A stretch of DNA of 64,000 nt. It comes from Glycomyces tenuis DSM 44171 (GTDB lineage Bacteria > Actinomycetota > Actinomycetes > Mycobacteriales > Micromonosporaceae). Below are positions 1 through 9,200 of the stretch, in pieces; position 1 is the first letter of the stretch; each line of letters opens with the position of its first letter. The notes below the pieces were generated by a model that made no database searches, was not told where the DNA came from, and saw only the letters and a program-made list of their open reading frames with translations. The stretch lies in assembly GCF_000427885.1 (NCBI RefSeq), contig NZ_ATYW01000003.1, forward strand, positions 62,001 to 126,000, given 5' to 3'. The translations under genes were made by a program, and so were the position numbers.

Positions 1-546
1 GATGGTGGCGACGATGTCCCGCATGCGCCCGGTGCGGGCGGCGTCGAGGGCGGCCATGAGCGCGCCCTCGGAGCCGATCGTGGAACCGGAGCCGTCGGCG
101 CTGTCGAGGTCGAGGACCTCGTCGTTGAGCGAGGCGATGCGCCGGCCCTTGGTGTGGAGGTGGCGGCGGCGCCTCACGCCGGCGGGGGAGGCGGCGGTGG
201 CCAGGTAGAAGCGCCTGCCCGCCTCCGAGCGCCAGTCGACCAGCAGCTGCTCGCCGCCCTCGTCGTGGAGCCCGATGCGCCCGAGGTACATGGGGCGGTC
301 CGAGGCGAGGTAGTCGAGGCGGCCGAAGCACAGCCCCTCCTCGACGGCGTCGAGCTGGGCGATGCGGCGGCGGTGGAAGTGGGACTCGGCGTCGCGCTGC
401 GAGAGCTCCTGCTCGTTCTCCACATGCTTGCGGCGCGACTCGTCGAGCCGGGCCTCGGCCGCGTCCCGGATCTCGTCGAGCCGGGCGTAGAGGCGGTCGA
501 GGCGCGTTTGCTCGGTCTCGATCGCGGGAATCATGGGAGCGGACAC
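1..546 (-). CDS. HelD/HelR-like RNA polymerase-recycling ATPase, N-terminal part
   Basis: The first 182 codons of a gene that runs off the left edge. The fragment starts with a charged helical segment rich in Glu/Arg, followed by FGRLD, a YLGRIGLHDE-like block and VDWRSEAGRRFYLATA, the order typical of the N-terminal region of actinobacterial HelD-family (UvrD-like superfamily 1) proteins. These bind RNA polymerase, displace nucleic acid and recycle stalled enzyme; some Streptomyces members (HelR) confer rifampicin tolerance. The helicase motifs lie outside the window. The start is taken as GTG 546 because AGGAG sits 4 bases upstream; ATG 534 is an alternative with a worse-spaced site. No rifamycin-associated element was recognised upstream, so HelD and HelR cannot be told apart. 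Confidence 0.8.
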   Translation of the reverse strand, partial: MSAPMIPAIETEQTRLDRLYARLDEIRDAAEARLDESRRKHVENEQELSQRDAESHFHRRRIAQLDAVEEGLCFGRLDYLASDRPMYLGRIGLHDEGGEQLLVDWRSEAGRRFYLATAASPAGVRRRRHLHTKGRRIASLNDEVLDLDSADGSGSTIGSEGALMAALDAARTGRMRDIVATI

Positions 547-767
547 AGATCTCCTCGGGTGCGGAACGGGATGAATGCCTGCGAATGCGACGCGCAGAGT
601 GTTCGGATTTCAATGACGCAACAGAAAATCATACCGCCGCGGTCGCCGATCGTCTCCGGTCGGAGCCGCTCTGAGCGGGTCGATTCGGCTGAGGCGGGCC
701 GTCTTCTGGAAACGGACGCGGGCGTCTTTTGGTGAGTGGAGACTTATAACACGCTGATAACGGTTCC

Positions 768-797
768 TTGACCGGGCTTTAACGGTGCGGATACCGT
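768..797 (+). promoter_or_regulatory. Candidate promoter of the metPS-like operon
   Basis: TTGACC at 768-773 and TACCGT at 792-797 are separated by 18 bases, a good match to the actinobacterial housekeeping pattern (TTGACN, TANNNT). Transcription would start near 804, leaving about 40 bases of leader with GGAGAG seven bases before the ATG at 846. The rest of the gap from 547 to 767 holds no gene I can support. Confidence 0.55.
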
Positions 798-845
798 GAA
801 GCAAAATGTGAGTGCCTTCACAGTGCGTGACTGGAGAGATGCAAA

Positions 846-2408
846 ATGATAAGAGAGAACTGGGGGACGAGAGTCGGGTTCATCCTGGCCGCCATCGGCT
901 CGGCGGTCGGACTCGGCAACATCTGGCGCTTCCCCGGCGTCGCCTACGAGAGCGGCGGCGGCGCCTTCCTCGTGCCCTACCTCGTGGCGCTGCTGACGGC
1001 GGGGATCCCGCTGCTCATCATGGAGTTCACGATCGGGCGCCGCTTCAAGGGCTCGGCGCCGGTCGCGCTGCGCCGCTTGAACAAGAACGCCGAGGCCATC
1101 GGCTGGTGGCAGGTGGCGATCTCCATGGTCATCGCGGTCTACTACGCCGCGATCATCGCCTGGGCGGCCTGGTACGGGTACTTCTCGATCAGCCAGGAAT
1201 GGGGCGGTGACCCGGCCACCTTCCTGATGGAGGACTTCCTGCAGAACGACGGGACGCTGGACACCTTCTCGAACTGGCTGCCCGGCATCGGCCTGGTCAT
1301 GGTCGTCATCTGGCTGGTGACCCTGTTCATCATCGGCGCCGGCGTCCGCAAGGGCATCGAGACGGCCAGCAAGATCTTCATCCCGCTGCTGGTGGTCATG
1401 TTCGGCGTGCTCGTGGTCCAGGCCCTGACCCTGGACGGCGCGGCCGAGGGCCTGAACGCCTTCTTCACCCCCGACTGGGAGGCCGTGGCGGAACCGCGGG
1501 TCTGGCTCGCCGCCTACGGCCAGATCTTCTTCTCGCTGTCGATCGGCTTCGGCATCATGATCACCTACGCCTCCTACCTCAAGCGCAAGTCCGACATCAC
1601 GACCTCGGCGTTCACCGTCGGGTTCGCGAACTCCTCGTTCGAGATCCTGGCCGGAATCGGCGTGTTCGCCGTGCTCGGATTCATGGCCCTCGAATCCGGT
1701 GTCCCGATCGCCGAGCAGTCGCTCACCGGCGTCGGACTGGCGTTCGTCGCCTTCCCCACCATCATCAACACACTGCCGTTCGCGCAGGGGCTGTTCGGCA
1801 TCCTGTTCTTCGGCTCGCTCGTGCTGGCCGGATGGACCTCGCTGATCAGCATCGTCCAGGTGCCGGTCGCGGCCGTCGAGGACCGCTTCGGCGTCAGCCG
1901 CCTCAAGGCCACGCTGTTCGTCGGCGGCGGCATCGCCGTCGTCTCGACCCTCCTGCTGCCCACCACGAGCGGCCTGATGCGGCTGGACATGTCCGACTAC
2001 TACATCAACCAGTACGGCATCGCCGTGGCCGCGCCGGTCAGCATCGTCGCCGTCGTCTGGCTGGCGTGGAAGTGGAAGGCGCTGCGCGAGAACGCCAACG
2101 CCACCTCCACGTTCAAGATCGGTCCGATCTGGCTGGTATGCCTCGGCGTCATCACGCCGGTCATGCTCACGGCCATCCTCATCTTCAACATCCGGGACCT
2201 GATGGCCGCCGACCCGAACAACCCCGACGATCCGCTCGGCGGTTACAACGCCAACCAGGCGTTCGGCTGGACCGTGGCGATCGGCGCCCTCGCCTTCGGC
2301 GTCATCATGGCCCTCATCCTGCGCCGCAAGGACGTGCCCGAGCTCGTCGACGAGGCGGACGTTCCGGGAGAGGCCACCCTGACCGGTGGGAAGGAGGAGA
2401 CCCGATGA
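846..2408 (+). CDS. metP: Neurotransmitter:sodium symporter family amino-acid importer (MetP-type)
   Basis: A 520-residue membrane protein of the NSS (SLC6/LeuT) family, which couples Na+ entry to amino-acid uptake. The N-terminus carries the family signature NWGTRVGFILAAIGSAVGLGNIWRFP, split here as NWGTRVGFILAAIGS then AVGLGNIWRFP, lining the Na+ and substrate sites in TM1. The rest shows about eleven to twelve hydrophobic segments and a short charged C-terminal tail. Its stop overlaps the next ATG by four bases (ATGA), and that next gene is a MetS-like small subunit. In Corynebacterium glutamicum MetP and MetS together import methionine and alanine, and this arrangement supports the same role; the substrate itself is inferred, not visible. 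SD GGAGAG fixes the ATG at 846. Confidence 0.88.
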   Translation: MIRENWGTRVGFILAAIGSAVGLGNIWRFPGVAYESGGGAFLVPYLVALLTAGIPLLIMEFTIGRRFKGSAPVALRRLNKNAEAIGWWQVAISMVIAVYYAAIIAWAAWYGYFSISQEWGGDPATFLMEDFLQNDGTLDTFSNWLPGIGLVMVVIWLVTLFIIGAGVRKGIETASKIFIPLLVVMFGVLVVQALTLDGAAEGLNAFFTPDWEAVAEPRVWLAAYGQIFFSLSIGFGIMITYASYLKRKSDITTSAFTVGFANSSFEILAGIGVFAVLGFMALESGVPIAEQSLTGVGLAFVAFPTIINTLPFAQGLFGILFFGSLVLAGWTSLISIVQVPVAAVEDRFGVSRLKATLFVGGGIAVVSTLLLPTTSGLMRLDMSDYYINQYGIAVAAPVSIVAVVWLAWKWKALRENANATSTFKIGPIWLVCLGVITPVMLTAILIFNIRDLMAADPNNPDDPLGGYNANQAFGWTVAIGALAFGVIMALILRRKDVPELVDEADVPGEATLTGGKEETR

Positions 2409-2518
2409 GCGCCACCGCCATCACGATGATGATCATCGCCATCGTCATCATTTTCGGAGGACTGATCGTCTCGGCGACCACGCTGATGACCCACCCCGAG
2501 CAGCCCGACGAGGACTGA
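2405..2518 (+). CDS. metS: MetS-like small subunit of the NSS transporter
   Basis: A 37-residue protein with one transmembrane helix (residues about 5-27, rich in Ile/Met/Val) and an acidic tail ending QPDED. Size, single span and position directly behind an NSS transporter match MetS, the small subunit needed for MetP activity in Corynebacterium. The ATG overlaps the metP stop (ATGA), so the two are translationally coupled and presumably made in equal amounts. It is easily missed by gene finders because of its size. Confidence 0.8.
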   Translation: MSATAITMMIIAIVIIFGGLIVSATTLMTHPEQPDED

Positions 2519-2697
2519 CCGGGCCGCGAGCGGCCGGACGGGCGACGGGTTCGTCGCTCGCGCGCCGCCTGCGGCGGCGCCGAAAAGCGGCCCGACGCCC
2601 GAGCCCCGACCGGCACGGTGCCGAGGCGCGAGCCGACGGCCTCGCCTGCGGAGACCGGCCCCGCCGCACCCGCGCCGCCCGATTCTCGGCCGCCTCA

Positions 2698-2737
2698 CCG
2701 GCCGCATCCGTCACGGATGCGGCCGGATTTCTTTTTA
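2698..2737 (+). terminator. Intrinsic terminator after metPS
   Basis: A perfect 13-bp stem (2698-2710 with 2714-2726) with a 3-base loop, followed by ATTTCTTTTTATT. This is a classical stem plus U-tract, closing the metPS transcript. Confidence 0.85.
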
Positions 2738-2810
2738 TTGACATGAATTGATGGAACTTGACCCTTGTGCTGCGTGTTCAAAAACTGTTAGCTTAGTTTT
2801 TAGTTAAGAA
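2738..2810 (+). promoter_or_regulatory. AT-rich upstream region of the chitin monooxygenase gene
   Basis: A segment far more A/T-rich than its surroundings, holding TTGACA at 2738-2743 and TTGACC at 2758-2763, but no -10 hexamer at clean spacing from either. It probably carries the promoter of the LPMO gene; the exact elements are uncertain. Confidence 0.3.
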
Positions 2811-2868
2811 GGTGGTCAGTAAGATCCCGCAGATCACCGCCTCCAATACCCCCTGAGAGGAGCGACAG

Positions 2869-3663
2869 ATGCGCCGAACCAAACGTCTCCTGGCGGTACT
2901 CAGCGTCTTCGCCGCAGCGATCCTGTCGGCGACGATGGCGAGCCCCGCCTGGGGCCACGGCTACGTCTCCGACATCCCCAGCCGGGGAGCGCACTGCAAG
3001 AGCGGCGCCGCCACCGACTGCGGCGCGATCCAGTGGGAGCCGCACAGCGTCGAGGGCCCCAAGGGCTTCCCCGCCGCCGGGCCCGCCGACGGATCGATCT
3101 GCTCCGGCGGCAACGGCCGGTTCTCCGAACTCGACGACCCGCGCGGCGGCAACTGGCCCAAGACGAACGTCTCGGCCGGCTCGCGCACGTTCACCTGGAC
3201 GATCACCGCCGCGCACTCCACCGACAAATGGGAGTACTTCATCACCCGCGACGGCTGGGACCCGACCCAGCCGCTGACCCGCGCGGACCTGGAGCCCGCG
3301 CCCCTCTACACCGACTACGACAACGGGGCGCAGCCCGGCTGGTCGGTCACCCACAACGTCAACCTGCCGAGCAAGTCCGGCCACCACCTGATCCTGGCGG
3401 TCTGGACGATCGCCGACACCGCCAACGCCTTCTACTCGTGCGTCGACGTCCAGTACGGTGGCAGCGACGACGGCGGCGGAGACGACGATCCCCCGCCGAC
3501 CGGCGACTGCACCGCCTCGGCCTGGGGCGCCGCCGCCGTCTACAACGGCGGCGACACGGTCACCCACGCCGGCGCCGAATGGCGCGCCAAGTGGTGGACG
3601 CAGGGCGAGGAGCCCGGCACCACCGGCGACTGGGGCGTCTGGGAACGCGTCAGAACCTGCTGA
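2869..3663 (+). CDS. Secreted AA10 lytic polysaccharide monooxygenase with CBM5/12
   Basis: A 264-residue copper enzyme that oxidatively cleaves crystalline chitin or cellulose outside the cell. A Sec signal peptide ends in ASPAWG, so the mature protein begins with His30, the obligatory first residue of the copper histidine brace; the second brace His is His116 in TAAHSTDKWEYF. Residues 30-200 are the AA10 domain. An Asp/Gly/Pro linker (about 201-215) leads to a C-terminal CBM5/12 module with the AKWWTQGEEPG signature, a chitin/cellulose-binding fold. CBM5/12 suggests chitin as substrate. GAGAGGAG lies six bases before the ATG. It is monocistronic, with terminators on both sides. Confidence 0.93.
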   Translation: MRRTKRLLAVLSVFAAAILSATMASPAWGHGYVSDIPSRGAHCKSGAATDCGAIQWEPHSVEGPKGFPAAGPADGSICSGGNGRFSELDDPRGGNWPKTNVSAGSRTFTWTITAAHSTDKWEYFITRDGWDPTQPLTRADLEPAPLYTDYDNGAQPGWSVTHNVNLPSKSGHHLILAVWTIADTANAFYSCVDVQYGGSDDGGGDDDPPPTGDCTASAWGAAAVYNGGDTVTHAGAEWRAKWWTQGEEPGTTGDWGVWERVRTC

Positions 3664-3671
3664 TCCACGAC

Positions 3672-3702
3672 CGAGGGGCGGTGTGTCCGGCGCCGCCCCT
3701 CG
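3672..3702 (+). terminator. Hairpin after the LPMO gene
   Basis: A 10-bp perfect stem (3672-3681 with 3693-3702) nine bases after the stop codon, with no U-tract. Such bare G/C hairpins commonly end transcripts in high-GC actinomycetes. Confidence 0.6.
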
Positions 3703-3708
3703 ACATCG

Positions 3709-3737
3709 TTGACGGCACCCGCCCGAACCGCTACCAT
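3709..3737 (+). promoter_or_regulatory. Promoter of the ABC-F gene
   Basis: TTGACG (3709-3714), a 17-base spacer and TACCAT (3732-3737) form a near-ideal housekeeping promoter. Predicted start is near 3744, about 247 bases before the ATG at 3991. Confidence 0.7.
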
Positions 3738-3743
3738 CGATCC

Positions 3744-3990
3744 GGTCCTTGTCGTCGACGTTGGGAACTCCCTTGAAGCTGTAGATCACAGACATCGCGC
3801 CACGCTCTCGGCGAGGCCGTCGAGCCGTCAACCGGCTCCGGCCCCCGCACGAGCGGGCGGTCTGCGATCTTCAGGGAGCCCGTCGGGCCTTTTGAAATCC
3901 AGCTGGAATCCCGCGTCCCGGTGCATCCGGTCATCGGCGCGATGTCTCGCATTCGATCCCGTCCACATCGAATCCGAGAGGAAGCCGCGC
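3744..3990 (+). promoter_or_regulatory. Long structured leader of the ABC-F gene, possible attenuator
   Basis: Successive hairpins can be drawn: GAGCCG/CGGCTC (3822-3838), CCCGC/GCGGG (3844-3857), GCCC/GGGC followed by CTTTT (3878-3893), and TTCGAT/ATCGAA (3952-3972), the last just before the SD GAGAGGA. The third is small but terminator-like. Long leaders with terminator/antiterminator folds are established for antibiotic-resistance ABC-F genes; here the idea rests on layout only. No convincing leader peptide with its own ribosome site was found. Confidence 0.4.
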
Positions 3991-5583
3991 ATGTCCAGCT
4001 TCATCACCGTCAACGATCTCAGCTTCTCCTGGCCCGACGGCGAACCCGTCTTCGACGGCCTCGACGCCGTCTTCTCCGACGGCCGCACCGCCCTGGTCGG
4101 CGACAACGGCACCGGCAAGTCCACACTGCTGCGCCTCATCGACGGGCGGCTTTCTCCCGACGCGGGCGGCGTCGCCGTCTCGGGACTCGTCGCCTACCTG
4201 CCGCAAGAGCTGCCGCTGCGCCTGGACGACACCGTCGCCGAGCTGCTCGGCATCGCCGCCAAGCAGCGCGCCCTGGAGGCCATCGAGTCCGGCGACGCCG
4301 ACGAGGCCCACTTCGCCGCCATCGGCGACGACTGGGACTTCCAGGGCCGCGCCCGCGTCACGCTCGACGAGCTCGGGCTCGACCACATCGGACTCGAACG
4401 CACCGTGGCGACGCTCTCCGGCGGCGAGTCCATGCTCGTCGGCCTCGCGGGCAGGCTCCTGCTGCGGCCCGACGTGCTGCTGCTCGACGAGCCGTCGAAC
4501 AACCTCGACGGCTCGGCCCGCGCCCGCCTCTACGAGGCGATCCGCCGCTTCCAGGGGACGCTGGTCGTGGTCAGCCACGACCGGGCGCTGCTGGAGCACG
4601 TCGACGCCGTCGCCGAGCTCTACCGCGGCGGCATCCGCGTCTTCGAAGGGAACTTCGACGACTACGAGCGCGCGATCGCGATCGAGCAGGAGGCCGCGCA
4701 GCGGGCCGTCCGCGACGCCAAGGCCGACCTGCACCGCCAGAAGCGCGAGCTGATAGAGGCGCAGACGAAACTGGCCCACCGCGAACGGTTCGGGCGCAAG
4801 AAATTCGCCAACAAGGCCGAACCGAAGATCGTCATGCAGGAGCGCAAGCGCCAGGCCCAGGTCTCCCGGGCGAAGCACCGCATCGAGAAGGAGGAGGACG
4901 TCGACGAGGCCAAGGGGCAGTTGGAAGCGGCCGAAGCCGAGGTCAGAGGCGGCGACGCCATCAACGTCGACCTGCCCGAGACCACCGTCAGCGTCCACCG
5001 TGAGATCGTCCTCCTCAAGGGCCTCAAGCAAGGCGACCTGTACGGCGACGGCCTCGGCCTCCACGTCCGCGGGCCCGAGCGGATCGGGCTGACCGGCGAC
5101 AACGGCTCGGGCAAGACCACGCTGCTGCGCGCCGTCGCGGCGGCCGCCCGCGTCCCGCACGGCTTCCTGACCCAGCGCCTGGAGTTCCTCGACGACGAGG
5201 CGAGCGTCCTCGACAACGTCCGCTCCCGGGCGCCCGAGGCCGACCCGACGCTGCTGCGGACCCGCTTGGCGCGCTTCCTGCTGCGCGGCGAGACCGTCTT
5301 CCACCTGGTCGGCACGCTGTCGGGAGGCGAGCGGCTGCGCGTGGCGCTGGTGACCGTGCTCTCGGCCCGCCCCGCGCCGCACCTGCTGCTGCTCGACGAG
5401 CCGACGAACAACCTCGACATGACCTCGACCAGGCAGCTCCAGCAGGCCTTGACGGCCTACCGGGGGGCGCTGGTCGTCGTCAGCCACGACGAGGCCTTCC
5501 TCGACGGGCTCGCCCTCACCAGGGCCGTTCATCTGGAACGCGGGAAGGGAATCGTCTCGGACACGGGCCCCGAGATGCGGTGA
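3991..5583 (+). CDS. ABC-F family ATPase (ribosome-acting, probable antibiotic resistance or translation factor)
   Basis: A 530-residue soluble protein with two ABC ATPase domains and no membrane segments. Domain 1 has Walker A GDNGTGKST (residues 37-45), signature LSGGES and Walker B VLLLDEPSNNLD; domain 2 has GDNGSGKTT, LSGGERLR and LLLLDEPTNNLD. Between them lies a charged linker rich in Arg/Lys/Glu, the P-site tRNA interaction motif region of ABC-F proteins, which bind the ribosomal E site. Some members displace macrolides, lincosamides or pleuromutilins, others tune translation. The ATG at 3991 is chosen over an upstream in-frame start because of GAGAGGA and homology beginning at SSFITVNDLSF. 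The long leader favours a drug-inducible resistance role, which remains an inference. Confidence 0.88.
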   Translation: MSSFITVNDLSFSWPDGEPVFDGLDAVFSDGRTALVGDNGTGKSTLLRLIDGRLSPDAGGVAVSGLVAYLPQELPLRLDDTVAELLGIAAKQRALEAIESGDADEAHFAAIGDDWDFQGRARVTLDELGLDHIGLERTVATLSGGESMLVGLAGRLLLRPDVLLLDEPSNNLDGSARARLYEAIRRFQGTLVVVSHDRALLEHVDAVAELYRGGIRVFEGNFDDYERAIAIEQEAAQRAVRDAKADLHRQKRELIEAQTKLAHRERFGRKKFANKAEPKIVMQERKRQAQVSRAKHRIEKEEDVDEAKGQLEAAEAEVRGGDAINVDLPETTVSVHREIVLLKGLKQGDLYGDGLGLHVRGPERIGLTGDNGSGKTTLLRAVAAAARVPHGFLTQRLEFLDDEASVLDNVRSRAPEADPTLLRTRLARFLLRGETVFHLVGTLSGGERLRVALVTVLSARPAPHLLLLDEPTNNLDMTSTRQLQQALTAYRGALVVVSHDEAFLDGLALTRAVHLERGKGIVSDTGPEMR

Positions 5584-5597
5584 GAGAGGCGCGGCCC

Positions 5598-5618
5598 GTC
5601 GGATACTGAGCATCCGAC
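5598..5618. repeat. Inverted repeat between ABC-F and SodC-like genes
   Basis: GTCGGAT (5598-5604) and ATCCGAC (5612-5618) form a 7-bp stem with a 7-base loop. It could be a weak terminator of the ABC-F transcript or an operator; no U-tract follows. Confidence 0.4.
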
Positions 5619-5636
5619 GCTCTGGAAGGGGCCGCA

Positions 5637-6176
5637 ATGAGAACACTGCTCCGCAAGTCGCCCGCCGTCGCCGCGGCCGTCCTGCTCGGACTGGCGGCCG
5701 CGTGCGGCGGCGAGGTGGACGAGGAATCCGACGGCGAGCCCACCGGCGACGCCGTCGCCGAGACCAGGCGAGCCGCCTTGGAAGTCTTGGACGGATGGAC
5801 GGACATCCACCCCGAGGGCACCGGGACCGTGGAGCTCGCCGCCGACGACGACGGCACGACCGTCACGCTCTCGGTCTCCGGCCTGGCCCCCGAGACCGAG
5901 TACCCGGCCCACGTCCACGACGGCGCCTGCGACGCCGACCCGCCCGGCGGGCGGCACTGGCTCGCCGACCCCGACGCGGAGGGCGGGGGAGAACCCAACC
6001 ACATTCACACGTACGTCGTCACCGACGGCGAAGGCGCCGGCGAGATGACCCTGGATTCGGACCTCGTCGCCGACGACCGGGCCGTGAGCGTCGTGGTCCA
6101 CGCCAGCGGCTCGAACGAGCAGCTCCAGCAGGCCGGCGCCGACCGCGTCCTCTGCGGCGACCTGGCCGCCGGGTAG
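5637..6176 (+). CDS. Superoxide dismutase (Cu/Zn, SodC-like) lipoprotein
   Basis: A 179-residue exported lipoprotein: a hydrophobic signal ends in the lipobox LAAAC, with Cys23 as the lipidated residue. The mature part carries the Cu/Zn SOD arrangement of histidines: His92-x-His94 in AHVHDGAC, His107, His122 and His124 in NHIHTYV, and His155 in VVVHAS, plus Cys98 and Cys173 placed for the conserved disulfide. Such proteins remove superoxide at the cell surface. The stretch between His94 and His122 is shorter and more acidic than in classical SodC and an obvious Zn-loop Asp is hard to assign, so it may be a Cu-only or non-catalytic relative. SD GGAAGGGG precedes the ATG. Confidence 0.75.
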   Translation: MRTLLRKSPAVAAAVLLGLAAACGGEVDEESDGEPTGDAVAETRRAALEVLDGWTDIHPEGTGTVELAADDDGTTVTLSVSGLAPETEYPAHVHDGACDADPPGGRHWLADPDAEGGGEPNHIHTYVVTDGEGAGEMTLDSDLVADDRAVSVVVHASGSNEQLQQAGADRVLCGDLAAG

Positions 6177-6240
6177 CGATTCCGGCCCCCGGAAATCGCA
6201 TGGCGCGTGCTGGGACGGCCGCGTATCCTTGACGATCGTC

Positions 6241-9200
6241 ATGCCCAGCAGCACCTCGAAATCCCGTACCGGCCTGCGCGAGCGCGTCTTCGCGCTGCGC
6301 ACGGCCGACCAGCGTGCGCTGCGCAGGCGCCTGCGCGAGGCCCGCGAGCTCGACGGCCCGGCCCGCAAGGCCGCGTTCGACGCCCTCGAAGCCGACATCG
6401 CGGCGAAGGAGGCCGCGCTCGCCGCGCGCGCGGCGAGCGTCCCGAAGATCGTCTACCCCGACGAGCTGCCCGTCTCGCAGCGCCGCGACGACATCGCCGA
6501 GGCCATCAGGGACAACCAGGTCGTCATCATCGCCGGGGAGACCGGCTCGGGCAAGACCACGCAGATCCCCAAGATCTGCCTCGAACTGGGCCGCGGAGTG
6601 CGCGGCATGATCGGGCACACCCAGCCCCGACGGATCGCCGCCCGCGCCGTCGCCGAGCGCATCGCCGAGGAGCTCGGCTCGCCGCTGGGCGAGGCCGTCG
6701 GCTGGAAGGTCCGCTTCACCGACCAGGTCTCGGACTCCAGCTTCGTCAAGCTCATGACCGACGGCATCCTGCTCACCGAGATCCAGCACGACCGGCTCCT
6801 GAGCGCCTACGACACGATCATCATCGACGAGGCCCACGAGCGCAGCCTCAACATCGACTTCATCCTCGGCTGCCTCAAGCAGATCCTCCCCAAGCGCCCC
6901 GACCTCAAGGTCATCGTCACCTCCGCGACCATCGACCCCGAGCGCTTCGCGCAGCACTTCGGCAAGCAGGGCGCCGGAGACGAAACAGGCAGGCAGGACT
7001 CCCGAGGCGAATCGAACCAGCAGCGCGCGTCCGAGCCCGTCCCCGCCCCGATCCTCGAGGTCTCCGGGCGCACCTACCCCGTCGAGATCCGCTACCGGCC
7101 CCTCGTCGACGAGGACGAGCAGCGCGATCAGATCGACGGCATCCTCGATGCGGTGAACGAGCTCGGCCGCGAAGGCGACGGCGACATCCTCGTCTTCCTC
7201 TCCGGCGAGCAGGAGATTCGCGACACCGCCGACGCCCTGGAGAAGGCGAAGCTGCGCCACACCGAGATCGTCCCGCTCTACGCCCGCCTCTCGGCCGCCG
7301 AGCAGCACCGCGTGTTCTCCTCCCACACCGGCAGGCGCATCGTCCTGGCCACCAACGTCGCCGAGACCTCCCTGACCGTCCCCGGCATCCGCTACGTCAT
7401 CGACGCCGGGTACGCCCGCATCTCGCGCTATTCGGCCCGCACCAAGGTCCAGCGCCTCCCGATCGAGCGGATCAGCCAGGCCAGCGCCAACCAGCGGGCC
7501 GGGCGCTGCGGCCGCGTCGCCGAAGGCGTCTGCATCCGCCTCTACTCCGAAGAGGACTTCGACTCCAGGCCCGAGTTCACCGACGCGGAGATCCTGCGCA
7601 CCAATCTCGCCAGCGTCATCCTCCTCATGACCTCCGCGAAGCTCGGCAAGGTCGAGGACTTCCCGTTCGTCGACGCCCCTGACGCGCGCAACATCAAGGA
7701 CGGCGTCGACCTGCTGGTCGAGCTCGGCGCGCTCGAAGACGTCCGCAGCGGCGAGCGGCGGTTGACGAGGACCGGCCGGGAGCTGGCGCGACTGCCGATC
7801 GACCCGCGCCTGGCCCGCATGATCCTCCAGGCCAAGGAGGAGGGCTGCGTCCACGAGGTCGCCGTCATCGCCGCCGCGCTGTCCATCCAGGACCCGCGGG
7901 AACGCCCGGCCGACAAGAAGGCCCAGTCCGACCAGGCCCATGCCCGCTTCAACGACCCCGAGTCCGACTTCGCCGCCTACCTCAACCTCTGGAAGTACCT
8001 CGAAGACGAGCGGCGCGCCCGCTCCTCCAGCGCCTTCCGGCGGATGTGCAAACAGGAATACCTCCATTACCTGCGCATCCGCGAATGGCAGGACCTGGTC
8101 CGGCAGATCACCAGCGTCCTCAAAAGCCTCAAGATCTCCACCGCCCCGACTACACCCGCCCCGGACAACCGCCGCATCCACACCGCCCTCCTGGCCGGAC
8201 TGCTCTCCCACATCGGCGTCAAAGAGGCCGACAAGCGCGAATACCTCGGCGGCCGGAACGCCAAGTTCGCGATCTTCCCCGGCTCGGGACTGTTCAAGAA
8301 GCAGCCGAGGTGGGTCGTCGCGGGCGAACTGGTCGAGACCTCCCGCCTGTGGGGCCGCATCTGCGCCAAGATCGAGCCCGAATGGGTCGAGCCGCTCGCC
8401 GAGCACCTCGTCAAGCGCACGTATTCCGAGCCGCACTGGTCCAAGAAGTCCGGCGCCGTCCTCGCCTTCGAGCGCGTCACCCTCTACGGCGTCCCGATCG
8501 TGCCCCGCCGCCAGGTCAACTTCGGACGGATCGACCGGGCCGCGAGCCGCGAGCTGTTCATCCGGCACGCGCTCGTCCAGGGCGAGTGGGAGACCCACCA
8601 CCCCTTCTTCCAGCGCAACCGCGACAAGATCGCCGAAGTCGAGGACCTCGAGAACCGCGTGCGGCAGCGCGGCCTGCTCGCCGACGAGCAGACCCTGTTC
8701 GAGTTCTACGACGAGCGCCTGCCCGCGGACATCGTCTCCGGGCGCCACTTCGACTCGTGGTGGAAGAAGCAGAAGGACAAGCACCGGCTCGACTTCGACG
8801 AGGCCCTGCTGCTCGGCGACCGCGCCGAGGACGTCAGCGCCGAGGCCTACCCCGAGGTGTGGACCTCAGAAGGGGTCGACCTCGAACTCGACTACGAGTT
8901 CGAGCCGGGCTCGGCCAGCGACGGCGTCACCGTCGAGGTCCCGCTCGCCGCGCTCCAGCAGCTCAACGAGGACGCCTTCACCTGGCAGGTGCCCGGCCTG
9001 CGGGCCGAGTTCGCCGAGTCGCTCATCAAGAGCCTCCCCAAGAGCCTGCGCCGCAACTTCGTGCCGGCCCCCGACTTCGCCAGGGCCGCCGTCGCCCGCA
9101 TGGCCCCCGACGACGGCCGCCCCATGACCGCTGCCCTGGCCGACACGCTCCGCACCATGACCGGCGTCAACGTCCCCGAGGACGCCTTCGACCTCACCAA

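Noticed and set aside
547-767. Rifamycin-associated element upstream of the HelD-like gene
   Set aside because: No inverted repeat of the expected type was found in the region, so HelR-type regulation is not claimed.
3931-5646. A 571-residue open frame opposite the ABC-F gene
   Set aside because: Repetitive Val/Asp/Gly/Leu composition typical of antisense GC-rich sequence; both flanking genes are real on the other strand.
6019-8784. A 921-residue open frame on the minus strand opposite hrpA
   Set aside because: Low-complexity Asp/Gly/Leu-rich translation, no domain, exactly opposite a conserved helicase. A shadow frame caused by high GC.
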